The translations under genes and the position numbers were made by a program. Positions 37,250 through 46,228 of a stretch of DNA of 64,000 nt are shown here, in pieces; the stretch's first letter is position 1; the number at the start of each line of letters is the position of its first letter. Origin of the DNA: Arthrobacter sp. B0490 (lineage in GTDB: Bacteria; Actinomycetota; Actinomycetes; Actinomycetales; Micrococcaceae); assembly GCF_002929355.1 (NCBI RefSeq), contig NZ_PJIR01000001.1, positions 248,001 through 312,000 on the forward strand. Reading direction: 5' to 3'. Below the pieces are notes generated by a model. That model did no database searches. It was not told the origin of the DNA and was given only the letters and a program-made list of their open reading frames with translations.

Positions 37250-39034
37250 ATGCGTAATAAGCGCACTACGACGCTCGCCGCACTGTCCATCGGAACGCTC
37301 ATGCTGAGCGCCTGTGGATCGGCGGGCGGAACGGCCGAGACCCCTGCATCGGAAGGTGCCGCGGAGAACCTGGCGACGACGATCAACATCGCGATCAGCC
37401 AGGCGCCCACGGGTTACAACGGCAACACCGCGGCCACGAACTCCGTGTACAACGGCTACGTGGACAACCTGACCTCGGGAGGCTTCGCGGCCTTCACGGC
37501 AGCCGGGGAACTGGAGCCCAACACGGACTTCGGCACCTACGAGAAGACCAGCGACGACCCGCTCACGATCAAGTACACCATCGACGAAGATGCTGTCTGG
37601 TCCGACGGCGTGCCGATCGACTACGACGACGTCCTGCTCAGCTGGGCCGCACTGTCCGGCACGCACCCGAGCGGCGAGAAGGACCCCGAGACGGGTGCCG
37701 AGTCGGATCTCTTCCTGGCGGCCTCCACCAACGGCTTCGCCCAGACGAAGATGATCGAGGGCGAGCCGGGCGACAAGGAGTTCGAGCTCGTGTTCAACGA
37801 GCCCTACGCCGACTGGGAAGCGCTCCTCACCCCCGGAACCATCATGCCCGCGCACATCGCCGCGGAGCAGGCGGGACTCTCCCCCGAGGGCGACGGCGCC
37901 GAACTCGTCGAGGCCGTCCAGGCCACCGACATCGCCGCCCTGAAGCCTGTCGCCGAGTTCTGGAACTCCGGCTGGGACTACGAGGTGGACCTACCCACCC
38001 TCCCGGACACGGCCCTGCTCCCCTCCTCCGGCCCCTACAAGCTGGACAACGCCACCAATGGCACCCTGACGCTCGTCAAGAACGACAAGTACTGGGGCGA
38101 GGAGCGCGCCGGCAAGACCGACACCATCGTGTTCAAGACGGTCGTCGACGAGGAGGCCGTCCAGGCGCTCCAGAACGGCGACGTCGACGTCATCGACCCG
38201 TCCAGCCCCACCGTCGACACCAAGGCTGCCCTCGAGCAGATCGGCGAGACCGTCACGGTCGACACCGGGACCTCGCTGACCTTCTCGCACATCGACCTCG
38301 ACCAGCGCCCCGGCGCCGTCTTCGAGGACGTCAAGGTACGCCAGGCCTTCAACGCCTGCGCCCCCCGCGCCGACATGGTGGACAAGTTCGTGACCCCCAT
38401 CGACCCCGAGGGATCGGTCATGAACCTGCGCGAGTACCAGCCGGGCCAGCCCGACTACGACACCGTTCTCGACGGTGCTCCCGCGGCCCAGGGTGACGGC
38501 GCCGCCGACATCGAAGGCGCCAAGGCCCTCCTGGCCGAGGCCGGCAAGACCGAGCCCGTGAAGGTCAGCCTCATGTACGCCTCCACGAGCCAGCTGCGCG
38601 CCGACATGGTCGCCCTCGTCAAGGATTCCTGCGACAAGGCCGGTTTCGAGATCATCCCGCAGCCCGAGGCAGAGTGGAGCGCCAAGCTCTCCCAGCCAGG
38701 TGCCTGGGACGCCGTCCTGTTCGGCTGGGCCGGCTCCGGCCTGGTCGCCTCCGGCCAGTCGATCTACGTCTCCGGTGGCGAGCAGAACTTCGGTGGATAC
38801 GCCGATGAGGAGGTAGACCGCCTCTGGACCGAGATCGCTACCACGACGGAAGCGGACAAGGTCCCTGCGCTCAAGACCGAGCTCGAGCAGCGCCTGGCCG
38901 AGACCCAGTACAACGTGGTGCTCTACGCCAACGCCGACATCATCGCGCACTCCTCGAAGCTCCAGGGCGTGGAGATGAACCCCACGCAGACCGGCATCAC
39001 CTGGAACGCCTACAGCTGGACGAAGCAGGCCTGA
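37250..39034 (+). CDS. Peptide-type ABC transporter substrate-binding lipoprotein
   Basis: SBP_bac_5 family binding protein. It has 594 residues. Lipoprotein signal LAALSIGTLMLSACG, then the family core (VWSDGVPIDYDDVLLSWAA, PYKLDNATNGTLTLVKNDKYWGE, VKVRQAFNACAPRADMV). It captures peptides or similar solutes outside and hands them to the permeases encoded downstream. The start is the ATG (MRNKRTTTLAAL) with an AAGGAC ribosome-binding site; an upstream extension is not signal-like. The final gene order binding protein, two permeases, fused ATPase is the standard one. Confidence 0.92.
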   Translation: MRNKRTTTLAALSIGTLMLSACGSAGGTAETPASEGAAENLATTINIAISQAPTGYNGNTAATNSVYNGYVDNLTSGGFAAFTAAGELEPNTDFGTYEKTSDDPLTIKYTIDEDAVWSDGVPIDYDDVLLSWAALSGTHPSGEKDPETGAESDLFLAASTNGFAQTKMIEGEPGDKEFELVFNEPYADWEALLTPGTIMPAHIAAEQAGLSPEGDGAELVEAVQATDIAALKPVAEFWNSGWDYEVDLPTLPDTALLPSSGPYKLDNATNGTLTLVKNDKYWGEERAGKTDTIVFKTVVDEEAVQALQNGDVDVIDPSSPTVDTKAALEQIGETVTVDTGTSLTFSHIDLDQRPGAVFEDVKVRQAFNACAPRADMVDKFVTPIDPEGSVMNLREYQPGQPDYDTVLDGAPAAQGDGAADIEGAKALLAEAGKTEPVKVSLMYASTSQLRADMVALVKDSCDKAGFEIIPQPEAEWSAKLSQPGAWDAVLFGWAGSGLVASGQSIYVSGGEQNFGGYADEEVDRLWTEIATTTEADKVPALKTELEQRLAETQYNVVLYANADIIAHSSKLQGVEMNPTQTGITWNAYSWTKQA

Positions 39035-39059
39035 TTGCCTCTTCCGGATCACGCATGAG

Positions 39060-39087
39060 GACGGGCAGGCCCTCGGGCCTGCCCGTC
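39060..39087 (+). other. Intercistronic hairpin between binding protein and permease genes
   Basis: A perfect 12-bp stem, GACGGGCAGGCC and GGCCTGCCCGTC, with CTCG loop and no T run. It lies 25 bp after the binding-protein stop. Such hairpins often protect or partly terminate the message so that the binding protein is made in excess. Confidence 0.7.
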
Positions 39088-39135
39088 CCTGTGCCCGGCC
39101 GTGTGCCAGCCTGCACCGTTTCCTAGGAGCCCCCC

Positions 39136-40668
39136 GTGTTCTACTTCATCGCCAAGCGATCCGTCATCTCGTTCTTCATCATGCTCGCAGCGACCACGCT
39201 GATGTACTTCCTCACCATCTCCTCGGGGGACCCCTTCGAGGACCTCGGTGAGACCAGCGGTCCGGAGAAGGCAGCCACCATCGCCGCCCGCACCGCCGCC
39301 ATGAACCTCGATGTCCCGCCGATCCCCCGCTACTTCCTGTGGCTCCAGGACGTCGGCCACTGCCTCGTCCCCGGCGGTATCAGCTGCACCCTGGGCCAGG
39401 ACCGTACCGGCGCGGCCGTCCTCCCGCAGCTCGAGAACGCGATGGGCTCCACGCTGCGACTGGTCGTCGTGGCGACCGTCCTCGCGCTGGTCCTCGGCGT
39501 GGTGGTCGGTATCGTCACGGCCATCCGCCAGTACAGCGTCTTCGACTACTCGGTCACCTTCATCTCCTTCCTGCTGTTCTCGCTCCCCCTGTTCTGGCTC
39601 TCGACGCTCCTCAAGCAGTACCTGGCGATCGACCTGAACACGTGGCTGGCGAATCCACAGTTCTCCTATCTCTCGATCGCCCTGATAGGGGTGGTCGCCG
39701 GCGTCGTCTGGGCGGTCGTCGTCGGTGGCGACCGCCGGCGCAGGCTGATGGTCTTCGCCGTCGCCGCGGTCGGCACGGCACTCGCCCTGTACCTGCTGCT
39801 CGTCACGGGCTGGTTCTCGACGCCCGGCCTGGGTCTCCTCGGGATGCTGGTCTCGGCCGCGGGCATCGCCGTCCTCTGGACGGCCCTGCTCGCCGGTTTC
39901 CGGCGTCGTCGCGTGCTGAACGCGGCGCTTGCGGCCGCCGCGGTGAGCTTCGTCGGCTACCTCGCCTCCATCCCGCTGCTCGAGGACCCGAACTGGCTCC
40001 TCGTGGTGGCACTCGTCGTGGTGACCGCCGTCGTCGCCTACGTGGTCGCCGGCGCGGTCGGGGGGCCGTTCCGCGCGCAGGCCGCGAAGATCGGCGCCGT
40101 GATCGCGGTGTCGGTCGGCCTGCTGATGGTGCTCGACCGCCTCCTGCAGGCGTACCCGACGCTGTCCGCGAAGGCCGGTGGCCGGCCCATCCCCACCACC
40201 GGCTCGCAGTCGGCGAACCTCGAGGGCACGTTCTGGGAGATCAACCTCGATTTCGCGCTGCACCTGATCCTGCCCACCATCGCGCTGACGCTGATCTCCT
40301 TCGCCACCTACACGCGGTACACCAGGGCCAGCCAGCTCGACGTCATGAACCAGGACTACATCCGCACCGCCCGGGCCAAGGGGCTCAGCGAACGCACCGT
40401 CCTCGTCAAGCACGCCTTCCGCAACGCGATGATCCCGATCACGACCCTGATGGCGTTCGACTTCGCGGGTGTCCTCGGCGGCGCTGTCATCACCGAGCAG
40501 GTCTTCGGCTGGAACGGCATGGGCAAGATGTTCGTCGACGGCATCGCCAACGTGGATCCGGGGCCCGTCATGGCCTTCTTCCTCGTCGTCGGAACGGCGG
40601 CCGTGCTGTTCAACATGCTCGCGGACATCGCCTACGCGTTCCTCGACCCCCGCATCACCCTGAGCTAG
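39136..40668 (+). CDS. Peptide-type ABC transporter permease, DppB type with extra membrane segments
   Basis: It has 510 residues, against about 310-340 for ordinary DppB. Residues 1-165 match the start of DppB (first membrane segment, periplasmic loop, QLENAMGSTLRLVVVATVLAL, FLLFSLPLFWL). Residues about 365-510 match the end with LDFALHLILPTIALTLISFATYTRYTR and the coupling helix ARAKGLSERTVLVKHAFRNAMIPI. Between them lie about 195 residues with roughly six added hydrophobic segments (178-196, 203-223, 231-253, 259-280, 286-308, 316-334). GTG start with TAGGAGCC. No frameshift is visible, so this is a true insertion. Confidence 0.9.
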   Translation: MFYFIAKRSVISFFIMLAATTLMYFLTISSGDPFEDLGETSGPEKAATIAARTAAMNLDVPPIPRYFLWLQDVGHCLVPGGISCTLGQDRTGAAVLPQLENAMGSTLRLVVVATVLALVLGVVVGIVTAIRQYSVFDYSVTFISFLLFSLPLFWLSTLLKQYLAIDLNTWLANPQFSYLSIALIGVVAGVVWAVVVGGDRRRRLMVFAVAAVGTALALYLLLVTGWFSTPGLGLLGMLVSAAGIAVLWTALLAGFRRRRVLNAALAAAAVSFVGYLASIPLLEDPNWLLVVALVVVTAVVAYVVAGAVGGPFRAQAAKIGAVIAVSVGLLMVLDRLLQAYPTLSAKAGGRPIPTTGSQSANLEGTFWEINLDFALHLILPTIALTLISFATYTRYTRASQLDVMNQDYIRTARAKGLSERTVLVKHAFRNAMIPITTLMAFDFAGVLGGAVITEQVFGWNGMGKMFVDGIANVDPGPVMAFFLVVGTAAVLFNMLADIAYAFLDPRITLS

Positions 40669-40678
40669 GACATCCATC

Positions 40679-41713
40679 ATGAGTAATCACGAGAACCCGC
40701 GGGATGATTCCCGCGCGTCCGTCGAGCTGTCGGAGATGACCCTGCAGAGCCAGGACACCGACATCGCGACCGCCGTCCCCACGCGGGACCAGACCGACCG
40801 CATCCGGACGACAGAGGCCAAGAGCCAGGGACGCCTCATCAGGGAGCGCTTCTTCCGGCACAAGGGAGCACTGGCCGGGATCGCCCTGCTGGCCCTGATC
40901 TTCATCCTCGCCTTCACCTCGATCGGCTTCGCCGGCATCCCCGGCTGGTGGAACAAGGAGTACGACGTCCTCGCGGACCGGTTCAACGAGGGCAAACCCA
41001 CCCTGACGCTGTGGCCGTTCAGCCTCGGCGAGCACCCCTTCGGCCAGGACGTCCTCGGCCGCGACTACTTCGCCCTGACCATGCGCGGCACGCAGACCTC
41101 CCTCATCATCGCGTTCATCGTGGGCCTCGTGGCGATGGTCATCGGCACGACCGTGGGCGCCATCGCGGGGTACTTCCGAGGCTGGACGGAAGCATTCCTC
41201 ATGCGGATCACCGACGTCGTCATCACCATCCCCACGGTCGTCATCGCAGCCGCGGTCGCCGGTATCGTCGCGCAGTACGGCATCATCCCCTTCGCGCTGT
41301 TCCTCGGCGCGGTCACCTGGACAGGCCTTGCCCGGCTCGTGCGCGGCGAGTTCCTGTCGCTGCGCGAGAAGGAGTTCGTGGAGTCCGCGAAATCCGTGGG
41401 CGCCAGTTCGGCCCGCATCATCTTCCGGCACATCCTGCCGAACACGGTCGGGGTGATCATCGTCTCGACGACGCTGGCCATCTCCGGTGCGATCCTCCTC
41501 GAGACCGCCCTGAGCTACCTGGGCCTCGGTGTCACGGCGCCCGATACCTCCCTCGGCAAGGCCATCAACGACAACCGCTCGGCCCTCACGGTGCGCCCCT
41601 GGCTGTTCCTGTGGCCCGGAGCGTTCATCATCGGCATCGCCCTCGCCGTCAACTTCATCGGTGACGGCCTGCGTGACGCGTTCGACCCCAAACAGACAAG
41701 GGTGAAGCAGTAA
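40679..41713 (+). CDS. Peptide-type ABC transporter permease, DppC type
   Basis: It has 344 residues. A 60-residue charged cytoplasmic N terminus precedes the first helix (KGALAGIALLALIFILAF). The core has GEHPFGQDVLGRDYFALTMRGTQTSL and the coupling motif VESAKSVGASSARIIFRHILPNT. It pairs with the DppB-type permease 10 bp upstream and ends at the start of the ATPase gene (1 nt overlap at position 41713). Confidence 0.93.
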   Translation: MSNHENPRDDSRASVELSEMTLQSQDTDIATAVPTRDQTDRIRTTEAKSQGRLIRERFFRHKGALAGIALLALIFILAFTSIGFAGIPGWWNKEYDVLADRFNEGKPTLTLWPFSLGEHPFGQDVLGRDYFALTMRGTQTSLIIAFIVGLVAMVIGTTVGAIAGYFRGWTEAFLMRITDVVITIPTVVIAAAVAGIVAQYGIIPFALFLGAVTWTGLARLVRGEFLSLREKEFVESAKSVGASSARIIFRHILPNTVGVIIVSTTLAISGAILLETALSYLGLGVTAPDTSLGKAINDNRSALTVRPWLFLWPGAFIIGIALAVNFIGDGLRDAFDPKQTRVKQ

Positions 41714-43494
41714 TGAGCACCAGTTCCGTCATCATCTCGGACGAGCAAGCACCCATCGGCAACGGCCCCATCCTCGCGGTGAAGAACCTCGGCGTGGAGT
41801 TCAACGTCGACAACGAGTGGGTCATGGCCGCCGAGGAGGTCTCCTACGAGATCCACCCCGGCGAGATCCTCGCGATCGTCGGTGAATCAGGATCCGGCAA
41901 GAGCATGTCCTCCATGGCCCTGCTCGGCCTCCTCCCCCGCAACGGACGGTCCTCGGGCAGCGCGAAGATGCTCGGCAAGGAGCTGATCGGGGCATCGCAG
42001 AACACGCTCCGGCGGGTCCGTGGCAACGAGATCGCGATGATCTTCCAGGAGCCCATGACCGCACTCAACCCGGTGCTCACCGTCGGCGAGCAGATCCGCG
42101 AAGCCGTGGAGCAGCACACCGAGCTCTCCCCCGCGCAGGCGAAGAAGCGCGCCGTCGAGCTCCTGCGCATGGTCGAGATCCCCGAGCCGGAGCGCCGCTA
42201 CGACAGCTTCCCGCACCAGTTCTCGGGCGGCCAGCGCCAGCGTGCCATGATCGCGATCGCCCTCGCCAACGACCCGATGCTGCTCATCGCGGACGAGCCC
42301 ACCACGGCGCTCGACGTCACCGTGCAGGCCGAGGTCCTCGATCTCCTGCGCAAGCTGAACAAGCGGCTCAACAGCGCGGTGCTCCTCATCACCCACGACA
42401 TGGGCGTGGTGGCCGACCTCGCCGACCACGTGGTGGTCATGGAGCGCGGACGCATCGTCGAGGCGGCGCCCACGGCGCAGCTCTTCGCGGCCCCGGCCGA
42501 GGCCTACACGCAGCAGCTCCTCGGGGCCGTCCCGCACCTGGGATCCAAGGTGGGCGGTGTCCTCACCGACGTCGAACTGGTGGACGGGCACCTGAGCATC
42601 CACAGGGAGTACGCGGAGGCGGCGATCCGGGCCCAGGAGACGCGCGCGGCGTCCGGCGTCGTCCCCGCCCTCGAGCTCACGGACGTGGACATCGAGTACC
42701 CCGGGCGCTTCCGCCAGCCGGCCTTCAAGGCCGTCTCGGGGGTCTCGTTCACCATCAACCCGGGTGAGGTCCTGGGACTCGTCGGTGAGTCAGGATCGGG
42801 CAAGTCGACCATCGCGCGCGCCGTCACCGGCCTGATCAAGACCGCCGGCGGACGGGTCAGCATCGGCGGCACCGACATCACCGCGCTCAGTGCCCGGCAG
42901 CTGCTGCCGTTGCGCAAGAAGTTCGCCATCGTGTTCCAGGACCCCGCGGCGTCGCTCAACCCGAGGCTGTCCATCGGCGAGAGCATCGGCGAACCGCTGT
43001 TCCTGCACGAGAAGCCGGGACGGGCCGAGCTGGACAAGCGCGTGGCGTCGCTCCTGGAGGACGTCCAGCTACCGGTCGCGTTCCGCAACCGGTACCCGCA
43101 CGAGCTCTCCGGCGGGCAGCGCCAGCGCGTCGGCATAGCCCGCGCGCTCTCGCTGCGGCCCGACCTCCTCGTCGCGGACGAGCCCACCTCGGCGCTCGAT
43201 GTCTCCGTGCAGGCGAAGGTCCTGGAACTGCTGCAGGAGCTCCAGCGCGAACGCGGGTTCGCCTGCCTTTTCGTCAGCCACGACCTCGCCGTCGTGGAAC
43301 TGCTCGCCAGCCACATCGCGGTGCTCAACAAGGGCATCCTCGTGGAGCAGGGCAGCACCGAGCAGATCCTGAAGTACCCCCGCGATCCGTACACGCGCCG
43401 CCTGCTCGCGGCGGCGCCGGTGCCGGATCCCGCTCAGCAGTCGCTCCGCCGGGCGCAGCGCTCGGCCCTGATGGCGGCCGGTGCCGTCGACTGA
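41713..43494 (+). CDS. Peptide-type ABC transporter, fused DppD-DppF ATP-binding protein
   Basis: Two ATPase domains in one 593-residue chain. The first has Walker A GESGSGKS from about residue 57, signature FSGGQRQRAMIAIAL and Walker B LLIADEPTTALDV. The second has Walker A GESGSGKS at about 358-365, signature LSGGQRQRVGIARAL and Walker B LLVADEPTSALDV. The C-terminal oligopeptide extensions are present after each. It drives uptake by the two permeases upstream and is the last gene of the operon. Confidence 0.95.
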   Translation: MSTSSVIISDEQAPIGNGPILAVKNLGVEFNVDNEWVMAAEEVSYEIHPGEILAIVGESGSGKSMSSMALLGLLPRNGRSSGSAKMLGKELIGASQNTLRRVRGNEIAMIFQEPMTALNPVLTVGEQIREAVEQHTELSPAQAKKRAVELLRMVEIPEPERRYDSFPHQFSGGQRQRAMIAIALANDPMLLIADEPTTALDVTVQAEVLDLLRKLNKRLNSAVLLITHDMGVVADLADHVVVMERGRIVEAAPTAQLFAAPAEAYTQQLLGAVPHLGSKVGGVLTDVELVDGHLSIHREYAEAAIRAQETRAASGVVPALELTDVDIEYPGRFRQPAFKAVSGVSFTINPGEVLGLVGESGSGKSTIARAVTGLIKTAGGRVSIGGTDITALSARQLLPLRKKFAIVFQDPAASLNPRLSIGESIGEPLFLHEKPGRAELDKRVASLLEDVQLPVAFRNRYPHELSGGQRQRVGIARALSLRPDLLVADEPTSALDVSVQAKVLELLQELQRERGFACLFVSHDLAVVELLASHIAVLNKGILVEQGSTEQILKYPRDPYTRRLLAAAPVPDPAQQSLRRAQRSALMAAGAVD

Positions 43495-43498
43495 CCAG

Positions 43499-43544
43499 GA
43501 CGCAGAAGGGGACCCTCCGCACGCGGAGGGTCCCCTTCTGCGTC
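43499..43544. terminator. Bidirectional terminator between the peptide operon and the oxidoreductase
   Basis: An exact inverted repeat with 22-bp arms (GACGCAGAAGGGG... and its complement) around a 2-nt AC centre starts 5 bp after the ATPase stop. The opposite gene ends at 43561. It can serve both convergent units. Confidence 0.85.
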
Positions 43545-43560
43545 TCCCGGAGGCCGCTGC

Positions 43561-44526
43561 TCAGTGGCGGAACACGATCTTCCCGAACACGTCGCCGTCG
43601 AGCATGCGCCGGAAGCCCTGCGCGGCGTCGTCGAGAGGCAGGACGGTGTCGATGACGGGCCGGACACCCGTGGCGACGAGGAAGCGCGTGAGCCGCTCGA
43701 GTTCCTCGCGGGTGCCCATCGTCGAGCCGAGCACGCGCAGCTGGAGGAAGAACACCCGGTTGAGGTCGGCGGAGGGGGCGGGTCCGCTCGTCGCCCCGCA
43801 CGTCACCACGGTGCCGCCGGGTACGAGCGACTTCAGGGAATGCGCCCACGTGGCCTCGCCGACGGAGTCGAAGACGACGTCGACGCGCTCGGGCAGGCGG
43901 GCGCCGGCGTCGAACGCCTGCTCGGCACCCAGTTCCAGCGCGCGCCCCCGCTTGTCCTCGCTGCGACTCGTGGCCCAGACACGGAAGCCCGCCGCCGCGG
44001 CGAGCGCGATGAGCGCGGTGGCGACGCCGCCTCCCGCGCCCTGCACGAGCACCGTGGACCCAGGGGAGGCCGGGGAGACGGTGAACAGCATCCGGTACGC
44101 CGTCAGCCAGGCGGTGGGGAGGCAGGCCGCCTCCTCGAAGGACAGCTCCACCGGCTTGGGCACGAGGTTCCGCGCGGGCACCCACACGTAGTCCGCCATG
44201 GTGCCCGGGTACCGCTCCGACAGGAGGGAGCGCCGCGGGTCGAGGGTCTCGTCGCCGCGCCAGTCGGGCGACGGGACGACGCCGTGCACGATCACCTCGT
44301 TGCCGTCGTCGTCGATCCCTGCCGCATCGCAGCCGAGCACCATGGGCAGGCGGTCCGCCGGCAGCCCGACACCCTTCAGCGACCACAGGTCGTGGTGGTT
44401 CAGGCAGGACGCCACGACCCTCACCCTGCGGAAGTCGGCCGGGGCGTCGGGGACCTCGAGGTCCCCGACGGTGAGGCCGGCGAGCGGATCGTCCCCGGAC
44501 TGGGTGGCTGCGTAGGCGGCGCGCAT
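43561..44526 (-). CDS. Zinc-binding-dehydrogenase family quinone oxidoreductase
   Basis: Medium-chain dehydrogenase/reductase. It has 321 residues. The N-terminal GroES-like domain has CLNHHDLWSLKGV and LGCDAAGIDDDGNEV, and the nucleotide site is LVQGAGGGVATALIALAAAAG followed by RVWATSRSEDKR (Arg suggests NADPH). Structural zinc cysteines are absent, as in the quinone reductase branch. The substrate is unknown. Ribosome-binding site AAGGAG. Confidence 0.88.
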   Translation of the reverse strand: MRAAYAATQSGDDPLAGLTVGDLEVPDAPADFRRVRVVASCLNHHDLWSLKGVGLPADRLPMVLGCDAAGIDDDGNEVIVHGVVPSPDWRGDETLDPRRSLLSERYPGTMADYVWVPARNLVPKPVELSFEEAACLPTAWLTAYRMLFTVSPASPGSTVLVQGAGGGVATALIALAAAAGFRVWATSRSEDKRGRALELGAEQAFDAGARLPERVDVVFDSVGEATWAHSLKSLVPGGTVVTCGATSGPAPSADLNRVFFLQLRVLGSTMGTREELERLTRFLVATGVRPVIDTVLPLDDAAQGFRRMLDGDVFGKIVFRH

Positions 44527-44675
44527 GCAGGAGCTCCTTCGGTGAGGGATGGTCCCCTCATCCTAGGGGCAGGCCCCACGGCGGTGGCCGGGCTGTTTAG
44601 GTGACGCCCACGGCGGTATGGGAGACTGGGGTGCAGTTCTGAACGACTTAGTGCCTGAAGAAGAAGGAGGCAGCC

Positions 44676-44750
44676 ATGAGCAAGCGAGCACGCAAGCGTC
44701 GCGACCGGAAGCGTGGTGGCGCGAACCACGGTAAGCGCCCCAACACCTGA
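44676..44750 (+). CDS. Ribosomal protein bL37 (24 residues)
   Basis: A tiny gene, too short for most gene finders: MSKRARKRRDRKRGGANHGK followed by RPNT. It is almost entirely Arg, Lys, Gly, Ala, Asn. Mycobacterial 50S structures contain a 24-residue actinobacteria-specific protein, bL37, with the same length and the ANHGKRPN ending, which identifies it. A strong ribosome-binding site AAGGAGG stands 6 nt before the ATG. A long perfect inverted repeat follows as terminator. Confidence 0.88.
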   Translation: MSKRARKRRDRKRGGANHGKRPNT

Positions 44751-44763
44751 GTCCAGGCGTATC

Positions 44764-44825
44764 GCAGTACAGACGGAAGAACCTCCGGCCCGCAAGGGTA
44801 CCGGAGGTTCTTCCGTCTGTACTGC
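44764..44825. terminator. Bidirectional terminator between bL37 and rsrA
   Basis: A perfect 25-bp inverted repeat (arms 44764-44788 and 44801-44825, starting GCAGTACAGACGG) around a 12-nt loop CCCGCAAGGGTA lies between two convergent genes. It starts 13 bp after bL37 and ends 29 bp before the rsrA stop. Confidence 0.88.
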
Positions 44826-44854
44826 CGGTCGCTGCCGGTGCTACCCGGGCGGCG

Positions 44855-45115
44855 TCAGTGGTCGACGGTCCGCAGGTGGCTGATGCGGTCGAGGATGCTC
44901 GCCTTCAGGGTCGACGGCGCCACCTCGGTGCAGGACCGCTTCACGACCGACCGGATGACGCACTCGAGATCGTGCTCCTCCGCGCATTGCGGACATCCGT
45001 CCAGGTGGTCCTTGATCTCCACGAGGTCCTGATGGGACAGTGCACCGTCGAGGTACTCGTACAACCGTTCGATCCTCGAGTCGGCGCAGTCGCCCAAACT
45101 CCCGCAATCGCTCAT
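44855..45115 (-). CDS. rsrA: Zinc-containing redox anti-sigma factor RsrA
   Basis: Holds SigR inactive until disulfide stress oxidises it. It has 86 residues, similar to Streptomyces RsrA. All key residues are present at matching positions: Cys10, His37, Cys41, Cys44, Cys62 (HLDGCPQC core). In the Streptomyces protein Cys11 and Cys44 form the trigger disulfide with zinc release. Start ATG overlaps the sigR stop by 4 bp. A zinc-binding anti-sigma (ZAS) family member. Confidence 0.92.
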   Translation of the reverse strand: MSDCGSLGDCADSRIERLYEYLDGALSHQDLVEIKDHLDGCPQCAEEHDLECVIRSVVKRSCTEVAPSTLKASILDRISHLRTVDH

Positions 45116-45921
45116 TTCCTCATCTCCTGTTCCTTGCCCGCTGCACCTGCTGCGACCGGGGTCTTGGTACCAGCACCACTGGTGGTACCCAGCCCCCGTT
45201 CGTGCGCATACTCGGCGAGCAGTTCCCGCAGGAGCTTGCGGCCGCGGTGCAGCCGGGACATGACGGTCCCGATGGGCGTGTTCATGATTTCCGATATTTC
45301 CTTGTACGCGAAGCCCTCCACGTCGGAGAAGTACACCGCGAGCCTGAATTCCTCGGGGATGGCCTGCAGGGCGCTCTTCACATCGGAGTCCGGCAGGTGG
45401 TCCAGCGCCTCGGCCTCCGCCGAGCGCAGACCCGCCGGGGTGTGCTCGGCCGCCTTCGCGAGCTGCCAGTCCTCGATCGTGTCCGAGTGCGACTGCAGGG
45501 GCTCGCGCTGCCTCTTGCGGTAGAGGTTGATGTAGGTATTGGTGAGGATCCGGTACAGCCACGCCTTCAGGTTGGTCCCGGGCTTGTACTGGTGGAACGC
45601 GGAGAACGCCTTGGTGTAGGCCTCCTGCACCAGGTCCTCGGCGTCGCTCGGATTCCGTGCCATGCGCATGGCGGCGGAGTAGAGCTGGTCGACGTACTGC
45701 ATGGCGTCACGCTCGAACCGTGCCTTGCGGTCCGCCTCGGACTCCGTCGACACGTCCAACTCTGCATCTTCGGCCTGACTGCTGCCTGCGGGGGCTGTGG
45801 TATTCATCGTGCCAAAGTCTACGCGTCGAACCCGCCGCGGCCCGGTGGGGGCCTCGTGCTTGACCGACGTCGAGAGCTGGAAATCCGGTCTGTCGACCGT
45901 CGCGGTCCGTGCTTCCGTCAT
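45112..45921 (-). CDS. sigR: ECF sigma factor SigR (redox stress)
   Basis: Group IV sigma factor for thiol-oxidative stress genes. It has 269 residues from ATG 45921, longer than the about 230 of most SigR. Region 2: [42 protein letters not shown]; region 4: [48 protein letters not shown] second ATG at residue 39 ([10 protein letters not shown]) would give the short form; in Streptomyces a long and a short SigR are both made. The promoter 45 nt upstream is a SigR-type site, so sigR-rsrA is autoregulated. Confidence 0.93.
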   Translation of the reverse strand: MTEARTATVDRPDFQLSTSVKHEAPTGPRRVRRVDFGTMNTTAPAGSSQAEDAELDVSTESEADRKARFERDAMQYVDQLYSAAMRMARNPSDAEDLVQEAYTKAFSAFHQYKPGTNLKAWLYRILTNTYINLYRKRQREPLQSHSDTIEDWQLAKAAEHTPAGLRSAEAEALDHLPDSDVKSALQAIPEEFRLAVYFSDVEGFAYKEISEIMNTPIGTVMSRLHRGRKLLRELLAEYAHERGLGTTSGAGTKTPVAAGAAGKEQEMRK

Positions 45922-45973
45922 CCGTGCGTCCCCTTCCCCCTGCTGCCTCAGCTGTCTCCGTTACCCCTCTTCC

Positions 45974-45999
45974 AACCTGCTCGCAGACCCTTCTATTCC
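45974..45999 (-). promoter_or_regulatory. SigR-type promoter of sigR-rsrA
   Basis: On the minus strand, GGAAT (45999-45995) and GTT (45976-45974) are separated by exactly 18 bp, the consensus of SigR/SigH promoters. The transcript would start about 45 nt before the sigR ATG. The 307-bp gap to doxX otherwise holds a TAAAACTAGACC region serving doxX at about 46142. Confidence 0.75.
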
Positions 46000-46228
46000 T
46001 GCGGACCCTTCCCGGCCCCGGTCCTGCTCCGTTCACCGGACGGGTGCGCGACCCCCGGGGCAGGTCGGGGGCGGCGACCCCGACGCACATCGGAGCCGCG
46101 TCCACGCGCCAGGTCCCGGGATCGCCCCGGCCGATGCGGCGTGTAAAACTAGACCCAGCGTGCTGAGTCCCCGTGGAGCAGTACAGAACCGATGACCGGC
46201 GGACGCCGCCGGCAACCAGGAGGCAGTT

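Noticed and set aside
39600..40230. Frameshift or fused gene in the long DppB-type permease
   Set aside because: The frame is continuous with normal codon use and hydrophobic helices throughout, and both flanks are in frame.
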